A stretch of DNA of 14,614 nucleotides, from assembly GCF_000499385.1 (NCBI RefSeq), contig NW_013651686.1, forward strand, positions 1-14,614, written 5' to 3'. Position numbers and translations under genes: made by a program. The notes under the pieces were generated by a model. It saw only the letters and a list, made by a program, of their open reading frames with translations. It was not told the DNA's origin and made no database searches. This document shows, in pieces, positions 7,107 through 14,614 of the stretch. Origin of the DNA: Eimeria necatrix. Taxonomy: Eukaryota > Apicomplexa > Conoidasida > Eucoccidiorida > Eimeriidae. How positions within the stretch are numbered: the stretch's first letter is position 1; every line of letters starts with the position of its first letter.

Positions 7107-8517
7107 TTAATCCACTGGAGACTCCACTTCGTAAATCCAATACCACTGCCGGCCTATCACCTTCACCGTCATGGCCGTGTAAACCGCCTCGTCCACCATA
7201 TACAGCATTGTGAACACGGGGACTGCAACACCCAAACCCTAAACCCTAAACCCTAAACCCTAAACCCTAAACCCTAAACCCTAAACCCTGGCGCTACGCC
7301 TAGACCCTAGGCTCTGGAGAACAGGCCTGGACTGCGGGTTTAGGCGGCAGAGCGCGAGATGTTGAGCCCCGGGATGTGGGAATCAACAGGAACAACAAAC
7401 CCTAAACCCTAAACCCTAAACCCTAAACCCTAACTGAACCCCAAACCCTAAACCCTAAACCCTAGCGGGCTCGTTGGATCTGCATTTCAGTTCTGAAAGA
7501 AGATAAGCTCAAAGATAAGCATACTCACCTGTTCGAACGAACACGACCAACAAACCTCAAACCCTAAACCCCAAACCCTAAACCCCAAACCCTAAACCCT
7601 AAACCCTAAACCCTAAACCCTAACTCACTTGTTAAGGACCAAATGATGAAAGTTGGAGTCCAGAAGAACAGGAACTCTGCCTTCATCAGCAAGTCGTGAT
7701 TGCCGTAGACGCTCATGCGCTTTCTTGGGAAAAAGGGAATATTCAGCTGCGGAAAAAGGGTTTTTGAATTAAAAAAAAAACCATTTTTCTAAAAAAATGT
7801 TTTTAAAATGTTTTAAAATGTTTTTAAAATGAATTATAAATGAATTAAATCTCTCGGAAACGCGTTTTCGAGCAGAACGACACCCATTCCTTTCAAAATG
7901 CTTTTCAAATTCAAGTGCAGCAACTCAGCCTCAGCCTCGCGCGCAGCTGTTCTGAACTCGTTTTTTGATTTTATTTCTTTTTATTTTCGATTTATTGTCT
8001 TTTTAATTTATTTTATTTCTTAAATTCCGCAAAATGCGCGCAAAAAGGGGGCAAAAAGGAGCAGCAGGCGGGGCAGCAGGAAGTTGAACAGCAGAAGTTG
8101 CAAAAGTGGAAAGCTGCGGAAACTCGCCTGGTGGATGCTGAAGAGCTCAACCAGCGACCTCGCTTCGACTCCTTTTATCATTTTCTTTCCATTTATGGAC
8201 AAGATCTGCTGCTTGGGGACTGGCGAATAAGGATCTTCGAAGTGGAAGAGCTGGGAGGTGATGGGGTAGCTGTAGGTGCCGTCGGGGTTTATGAACTTCC
8301 GCGGGTCCCCGTGGTGCGAATGGTCTTGCGGCATGTTATAAAGCCCTTTTAGCTCTTCTGCGGGCGGCTGGGGCTCGTGTTTCTGCGCAGATCCCGCCGC
8401 GTGCTGCGCGGGGGCGTTTGTGGAAAAGCCCAGCCGCGCGCCAGCGGCTCCAAGTGGAAAGCGGCCCGAAATCCGCACGGCCAGCGGCGCCAGCGGCCGA
8501 AATAAAGGAAAATGCAT
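7107..8517 (-). CDS. cox2a: cytochrome c oxidase subunit 2, N-terminal half (split COX2, nuclear)
   Basis: Seen: three minus-strand exons 8517-8128, 7746-7629 and 7222-7107 make a 207-residue protein. The N-terminus (MHFPLFRPLAPLAVRISGR to about RLGFSTN) is Arg/Ala-rich and acid-free, as in a mitochondrial presequence. Residues 152-201 carry the COX2 signature: the membrane helix AEFLFFWTPTFIIWSLTIPV, then MLYMVDE and the aromatic block GRQWYWIYE. The chain stops there, without the copper-A domain. Known: in apicomplexans COX2 is split into nuclear COX2A and COX2B, which assemble in complex IV of the mitochondrial inner membrane. Intron 2 (7628-7223, GTGAGT...TTGCAG) is sure, because the ATC codon it forms completes the SLTIPVF motif. 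Intron 1 (8127-7747) fits best as GC-AG (CAG|GCGAGT). Odd: the usual first COX2 helix is not evident in the 150 residues before the signature. The stop at 7107 could be bypassed by a fourth exon at 7021-6989 (FDSFGTLLVV). Confidence 0.88.
7234..7621. repeat. four telomere-like blocks inside COX2A intron 2
   Basis: AAACCCT units at 7234-7289 (eight perfect copies), 7397-7431, 7442-7464 and 7558-7621 (some AAACCCC). All read G-rich TTTAGGG in the sense of COX2A; the last block begins directly after the GTGAGT donor. Unique sequence between blocks has no exon that fits the reading frame. Confidence 0.9.
7747..8127 (-). other. COX2A intron 1, probable GC-AG intron
   Basis: The sense sequence around the donor is CACCAG|GCGAGTTTCC and the acceptor is CTTTTTCCGCAG|CTGAAT. 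Phase 0 is required by the downstream COX2 frame. The only GT in phase 0 nearby is CTG|GTTGAG, a poor donor. Apart from the GC, the GC site matches the donor consensus well. The intron body is AT-rich with TTTTAAAATG repeats. Confidence 0.65.
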
Positions 8518-9138
8518 TTTTGAATCTTTTGGCGCTTTAATTTATTCCAAAAACCCAAAAAAAATACCGCTTTCCCGCCTGTTCAACTCTTGCATGCAAC
8601 CCTGCGGGCAGCAACGACCCGCCCGCGCTCCCTCCTTCTTTCGCCGCTGCTGCAGCGCAATTACTCCTTTAAATGACACTTTCTGTCCTTTTTAATTCCA
8701 GAAAGAACCGCCGGAAGAAAGAAAGAACTTCCGAACGAGCCCCAAGATCACACCAGCAGCAGCAGCCGCAGCAGCGGCGCCACCCAGTGCTCTTGCGCTG
8801 CAGCAAAAAGCCGTTTATTTAATTTCTTTTTGCTCGCCTTTTATTTCAAATTGTAAATTTAATTAAAAGAAATTAAAAGAAATTCAGCCGCCAGCTATTT
8901 ATTCTCCTTTTCCGGAATCTTGGCCGCGAGCGTGCATGCGCTGCCGCTCCGTGTGCTGCCGAACTGCACAAAAAGACAGATCTATCTTCTTCTTTATTTC
9001 TTTTCTTTTTATTTTATTTATTTTCTTTTTTATTTCCCCTTTTTCGGTTTCCCAGAACCCCTTCTGTGAAAGCTTCTGCAAACCCTTTTTTAGGGTTTGG
9101 CCGCTGACCGCCGACTCATGCGCAGCGCCCCGTGGCTG
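8518..9138. other. upstream region of COX2A, no firm gene
   Basis: Mixed AT-rich and GC-rich pieces with the palindrome TTGCATGCAA and a second TGCATGC at 8933-8939. A plus-strand stretch after TTAATTCCAG at 8700 (KEPPEERKNFRTSPKI, then poly-A, to about 8863) is open and exon-like. I found no start or donor to connect it, so it is only noted. Confidence 0.45.
8590..8599. promoter_or_regulatory. TTGCATGCAA palindrome, about 73 bases upstream of COX2A ATG
   Basis: Contains TGCATGC, a motif known as an ApiAP2-bound element in Plasmodium and enriched in promoters of Toxoplasma. A role for COX2A here is inference from position. Confidence 0.4.
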
Positions 9139-9382
9139 CAGCAGCTAGCTACAGCTAGCCGCAGCTAGCCGCAGCAACCTACAGCTAGCCGCAGCTAGCC
9201 GCAGCTAGCCACAGCTAGCCACAGCTACTGACGGCTGTCCACAGCTAGCCGGCTGGCTGTGGCTAGCTAGCCACAGCCAGCCACGGCTAGCCACAGCCAG
9301 CCGCAGCTAGCCACAGCTAGCCACAGCTAGCCACAGCTAGCCACAGCTAGCCACAGCTAGCCACAGCTAGCCACAGCTAGCT
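9139..9382. repeat. 10-bp satellite CAGCTAGCCA
   Basis: About two dozen units of CAGCTAGCCA/CAGCTAGCCG, most regular at 9307-9380, with some inverted GGCTAGCTGTGG-like units near 9251-9290. The core GCTAGC is shared with the CTAG array at 6446-6678. Confidence 0.85.
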
Positions 9383-9990
9383 GCTTGAAGTGCCTGGATT
9401 TAGAACTGAAAATGTGTAGCTAGCAGAAGGCTGCGAAGAGGGAAGTCCCACAATTTTCTTATCATCATTTTTGTCTTTTGTTCCATTTGGCTATTTCGAC
9501 AAAAGTTCAAAACAGGAAAATAGAATTAACTTTATATTTTTGCCCATTTTATTTTATTTATTTTATTTATTTTGTTTATTTTATTTGTTTTGTTTATTTT
9601 ATTTTATTTATGGAACTCCTTGCTGACAAAGGCTGAAAAGAAAAAAAGAAATAAAAAGTGAAAAGTGGATTTCAGAAGAATTTTAATTTGAATTAAAAAA
9701 ACGGTTAAGACAAATTCAACAACACTGGGAGGCATTTTTTCATTTATTTTTTCTTTCTTCAATTTAAATAAATGAACTATTTCCAGAAAAGAAAAAAAGA
9801 AAAAGAAAAAAGAATTTAAAGTCCTTAAAAATCTTTTTCAATTTGTTGAGTTCGTTTTGGAAAGTTGTTTCTCAGGTTCAATCCCTTCTTATCGTCTTTT
9901 AATTGACAAATTAAATTTATTTAATTAATTAAAACCAAAAACAATTTAAATTTATATATTTTTGATTAAACACAAAACCATATTTCTGAG
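9383..9990. other. AT-rich spacer with (TTTATTTTA)n
   Basis: Low-complexity T- and A-rich DNA, including a TTTTATTTATTT tract at about 9546-9612 and AAAGAAAAAG runs near 9787-9812. I see no exon or RNA gene. Confidence 0.55.
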
Positions 9991-10062
9991 TTGCATGCAC
10001 ACACTGTGCATGCAAGGTGTACGTACACCGTAGACTCGAGTGCTTTGCATGCGCATGCATGC
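9991..10062. promoter_or_regulatory. cluster: TGCATGC hairpin, perfect GGTGTACGTACACC, three overlapping TGCATGC/GCATGC copies
   Basis: TTGCATGCACA (9991-10001) and its exact reverse complement TGTGCATGCAA (10005-10015) flank three bases. GGTGTACGTACACC follows directly at 10016-10029. TTTGCATGCGCATGCATGCG lies at 10044-10063. This is the densest set of candidate binding sites in the window. The nearest called gene starts are more than 1.4 kb away. Confidence 0.5.
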
Positions 10063-10127
10063 GTTCGTTTTCAGCAGCAAATAAAACAGCTGCAGCAGCA
10101 AAAGAAATAAAACCAAAAGAATTAAAA

Positions 10128-10283
10128 GGGGCCCTTAAGGGGCCCCTAAAGGGGGCCCCAGGGGCTCCTAAAGGGGGCCCCAGGGGCCCCTAAAGGGGGC
10201 CCCAGGGGCCCCTAGAGGGGGCCCCAGGGGCCCCTAAAGGGGGCTCCAGGGGCCCCTAAAGGGGGCTCCACGGGGCCCCCCTC
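10128..10283. repeat. 22-bp tandem array of GGGGCCCC palindromes
   Basis: Six units of CCTAAAGGGGGCCCCAGGGG-CC with exact 22-base spacing (starts 10145, 10167, 10189 and on), flanked by related partial units. Variants include CTCC for CCCC and CTAGAG for CTAAAG. Each unit contains two self-complementary G/C blocks. Confidence 0.9.
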
Positions 10284-10439
10284 TTTAGGAAGAAGAGAAG
10301 AATGCAGCTTTTTTCTGTTTCATTACATTTTAAGTTTTTGATATTTATGTTTTTGATATTTATGTTTGTTTACTTCCCTTTGTAAATTCATTTGTCTTCT
10401 TCTGATTTTCCTTTTGAAAGTTTATAAATGTTTATACAG

Positions 10440-10710
10440 ACTATTTAGAATAAATGTATATGCATAATATACATTATATATATATTATTGTAATATATAC
10501 GTATATAAGTGTATATTTATATATATACTTATATCTATATCCATATATATATCTATATCTATATATATATATAGCTATATATATATATATAGATATATAT
10601 ATCTATATATATATATATATATAGATATATATATAGATATATATATATATATATAGATATATATATATACAATATATAATATGTATAATATATATTGTGT
10701 ATATGTATCT
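10440..10710. repeat. TATA/TAGATATATCTA alternating AT tract
   Basis: About 270 bases of alternating A/T with spaced G and C forming mirrored TAGATATATATATCTA pieces. This DNA can extrude cruciforms. Poly-Y/I open frames here are artefacts. Confidence 0.9.
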
Positions 10711-10737
10711 TCGGAAACTTGATTGTTTTTGTGTTTT

Positions 10738-11093
10738 TTAAAGAACTCTTTGGGCCACAAAATTCGTCCCTGTGCTCTAAACGCTAAACCCCAAACCCTA
10801 AACCCTAAACCCTAAACCCTAGGCCCTAAGCATAGCAGCCCCTTTCTACCTTAATTTCAAATCTCTTTCCCTCTTTCCTAACACTAAGAAGAATCAAAAG
10901 GGAAATAATTAAAATTAAATGCAAAAAATTAAATTGAGACAAAGATGACACAAAAGACACGAATACTTCTGAGGGGAGGACCAAATCCTAAAAATAAAAA
11001 ATATAAAAATATAAAAATAAAAGTAAAAAAAATAAAAAATTAAAAAATTAAAAGACTTACAGGAAGTAATTTGCGCAATGATCAAGTTGAAGG
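10738..11093 (-). CDS. candidate last two exons of an unrecognised small minus-strand gene
   Basis: Seen: TTTTGCTGTTCAG|CC at 11093, 33 open bases, then a perfect donor T|GTAAGT at 11061/11060. A 291-base intron follows that holds a telomere-like array in sense TTTAGGG orientation. Then GAGCACAG|GG at 10769, 32 bases and a TAA at 10740-10738. The phase-1 join gives FNLIIAQITSWTNFVAQRVL and stop. The intron style matches the other minus-strand genes. No upstream exon with the needed phase was found, no family is recognised, and short exons like these arise by chance in AT-rich DNA. Confidence 0.25.
10786..10827. repeat. telomere-like array
   Basis: One AAACCCC and four AAACCCT units followed by AGGCCCT. 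It is the only array of this kind in the 8.5-12.6 kb gap and is placed in the candidate intron 11060-10770. Confidence 0.85.
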
Positions 11094-12186
11094 CTGAACA
11101 GCAAAATGAACTGAAAAATTAGAACTTTGACATCAAATTAGGCGCAAATTAAACGGAAAAACTTGCAAACAGTTAATTTAGAGTTGTTGGGAGGCTTAAA
11201 AGTCAATTAATTTGCAAAAAATGAAAAAATGAGATAAAAAAGTTCCAATTCAAGTTGAATTGGAGTGGACAGACAGCCCAGCCAAACTCGAACTGAAATG
11301 AGAAAGCCCAGGCGAAGCAGACAGGAAGACGCTGGGCCGCGTCCCTGGGCTTTTTAGAAGTTTAAATATTAATTTGATTGCATTTAAATTAATTAAAATG
11401 AATAATTTAATTATATTTTCAAAAGGAATTCGCAAAAACGAGAAAATTCGGCTGTCTTGCGAGCCGCGGCGGGTTGCCTCGTGCCTGTGGTCCGAAACAG
11501 CCGTCGATTGCGGAATTTTTTGGATTAACTTCCCTTCTAGTTTTATTTCTTCTTTTTATTTTTAATTATTTGCCTTTTAATTCGATTTGGGAGAAAATTA
11601 ATTCAAATTTTCCGCAGTTTCCGGGGAATTCGTTTCGCGCTGTTGCTCCGCTGCGGTGTATGCCAGATCATCGACACTCGGTGAGCGACCGCTGGCGAGA
11701 AACTGGAGAAAACGGAGTTAAAAATAAAAAGCATTTTGAAAATATAAACCGAAATTGCATTTAAAAAAAGAAAATAGAATTCAAAAGAGGAATTTTTTGT
11801 CTTTTTCGCGCGTTGCCGGCGGACACGAAGCAGTCCATTGGTGTTGCGGAACCCCCCGCGTTGTCGGGCTGCTTTTGCGGCAATTCTGCGTTTAAAAAAT
11901 GCAAAAAGGACTTTTTTTGAATTAATTAAATAATTAATTTATTTAAATTTGTTTTTAATTCGAATTAAACGCCCGCCGGGCCGCCGATTTCCGCAGGCGG
12001 GCGGCCAGCGACTGCGCGGCGTTCAACTTTTCTCGCGAGCCCAACTGCAGCAGCAAAACCAAAAAGATTTCCATTTCTGCATTTTAATTCTTTCAACTTT
12101 TCTTCTTTTTCAACTTCACTTCTTTTCCCTTCAACTTCTCCTTTTCCCAGCTTCCCGGCGGTTGGCCGTGCAGTTCTCTCCTAGCC

Positions 12187-12187
<1 letters not shown>
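11094..12187. other. AT-rich spacer with GC islands, no firm gene
   Basis: AT-rich DNA with GC-richer islands near 11270-11350, 11450-11515, 11635-11700, 11805-11890 and 11970-12040. Includes the perfect hairpin CCAATTCAA-G-TTGAATTGG (11245-11263). A 43-codon minus-strand frame (about 11738-11607, starting MLFIFNSVFSSFSP, basic C-terminus) resembles a targeting peptide but stops without a plausible donor, so it is not called. Confidence 0.45.
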
Positions 12188-12239
<52 letters not shown>

Positions 12240-12363
12240 TCTTTCCTTACTTTCTGCAGTTATTTCCCCCAAACTCCTCCACTTTCTGCAGTCTTCATTT
12301 TCTCAACTCAAACCTCCCGCGGGGCGCAGCAAATGGGCAGAGCCGCACAGAAAGCTGCGGACT

Positions 12364-12415
<52 letters not shown>

Positions 12416-12418
12416 AAC
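12188..12418. repeat. opposed CAG and CTG tracts upstream of AMA1
   Basis: (CAG)n at 12188-12239 and (CTG)n at 12365-12417 lie in opposite polarity about 125 bases apart and could pair as RNA or as slipped DNA. Poly-S/A/L frames over them are artefacts. Confidence 0.8.
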
Positions 12419-12497
12419 TGCTGCTGCAGCATCTGAATCGCGCTGAGCCCTTTCGGGCCTTTGGCCGCCTTCCTCCGGCCTTCCCCTCGCAGGCTGC

Positions 12498-12511
12498 GGT
12501 GTACGTACACC
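12498..12511. promoter_or_regulatory. perfect palindrome GGTGTACGTACACC, 135 bases upstream of AMA1 ATG
   Basis: Context GGCTGC-GGTGTACGTACACC, the same lead-in as at 5843. Position suggests a promoter element of AMA1. Confidence 0.5.
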
Positions 12512-12631
12512 CCAGAGCCCGGCAGGGAGCCAAGCTCTCCAGCTGGAACTTCAGTTATTTCTTTTTGGAATTCTTTTTGGAATTCTTTTGGAGTTTCTGA
12601 ATTTGAATTCCAGAAAGTTCCAACTCTTTGC

Positions 12632-12645
12632 AGTGTACAGACACC
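12632..12645. promoter_or_regulatory. palindrome family copy abutting the AMA1 start codon
   Basis: AGTGTACAGACACC ends at the base immediately before ATG (12646). One mismatch in the left arm, ACAG centre. It could act in DNA, or in the mRNA leader as a small hairpin. Confidence 0.4.

Positions 12646-14614
<1,969 letters not shown>

Noticed and set aside
8702..8863. Plus-strand open stretch after a CCAG (KEPPEERKNFRTSPKI and poly-A)
   Set aside because: Exon-like composition, but no start codon, donor or partner exon could be joined in phase; it lies in the COX2A upstream region.
9875..9885. GGTTCAATCCC, like a tRNA B box
   Set aside because: No A box, acceptor stem or cloverleaf could be found around it.
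667..10827. Telomere-like arrays as true chromosome ends
   Set aside because: They are short, internal, change orientation, and are bracketed by splice sites of real genes.
11970..12003. GC-rich hairpin CGCCCGCC/GGCGGGCG
   Set aside because: Short arms with a long loop in a GC island; expected by chance in such composition.

Overview
The window looks like nuclear DNA of a coccidian apicomplexan, most likely Eimeria. The evidence is: (1) long runs of CAG/CTG triplets inside exons, giving poly-Q, poly-A and poly-S tracts; (2) many interstitial telomere-like AAACCCT/AGGGTTT arrays; (3) intron-rich genes; (4) an AMA1 gene, which is apicomplexa-specific; and (5) a nuclear gene for the N-terminal half of a split cytochrome c oxidase subunit 2, an arrangement known from apicomplexans and some green algae. 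The species cannot be named from sequence alone.

Four multi-exon genes can be reconstructed. On the minus strand at 1-1650 is an ARMT1-like/DUF89 damage-control phosphatase-fold protein (three exons in the window, 3' end off the left edge). On the minus strand at 3023-5550 is an unrecognised five-exon secretory protein of 452 residues, rich in poly-A/E/Q/S, with an N-terminal signal and a C-terminal tail like a GPI-attachment signal. On the minus strand at 7107-8517 is COX2A in three exons. On the plus strand at 12646-14614 is AMA1 (four exons begun, 3' end off the right edge), carrying an apparent one-base frame break inside its CAG tract. A weak two-exon candidate lies on the minus strand at 10738-11093. 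The genes do not form a pathway: they are monocistronic eukaryotic genes separated by repeat-rich DNA.

Between the genes, 1651-3022 and 5551-7106 are AT-rich flanks, and 8518-12645 is a long gap. They hold CTAG arrays, a 10-bp CAGCTAGCCA satellite, a 22-bp GGGGCCCC array, AT cruciform DNA and copies of a 14-bp palindrome GGTGT-N4-ACACC.

The most striking patterns concern the repeats. Telomere-like arrays sit almost wholly inside introns. In the DUF89 gene they form inverted pairs, in one intron starting exactly six bases from both splice sites. All three AMA1 introns and the first intron of the secretory gene have CTG tracts at or near a CAG acceptor. Sense-strand triplet polarity mostly flips from CAG in exons to CTG in introns. 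Two introns appear to use GC-AG ends. Exon calls come from hand translation, frame continuity and recognised protein motifs; no alignment or transcript data were available.
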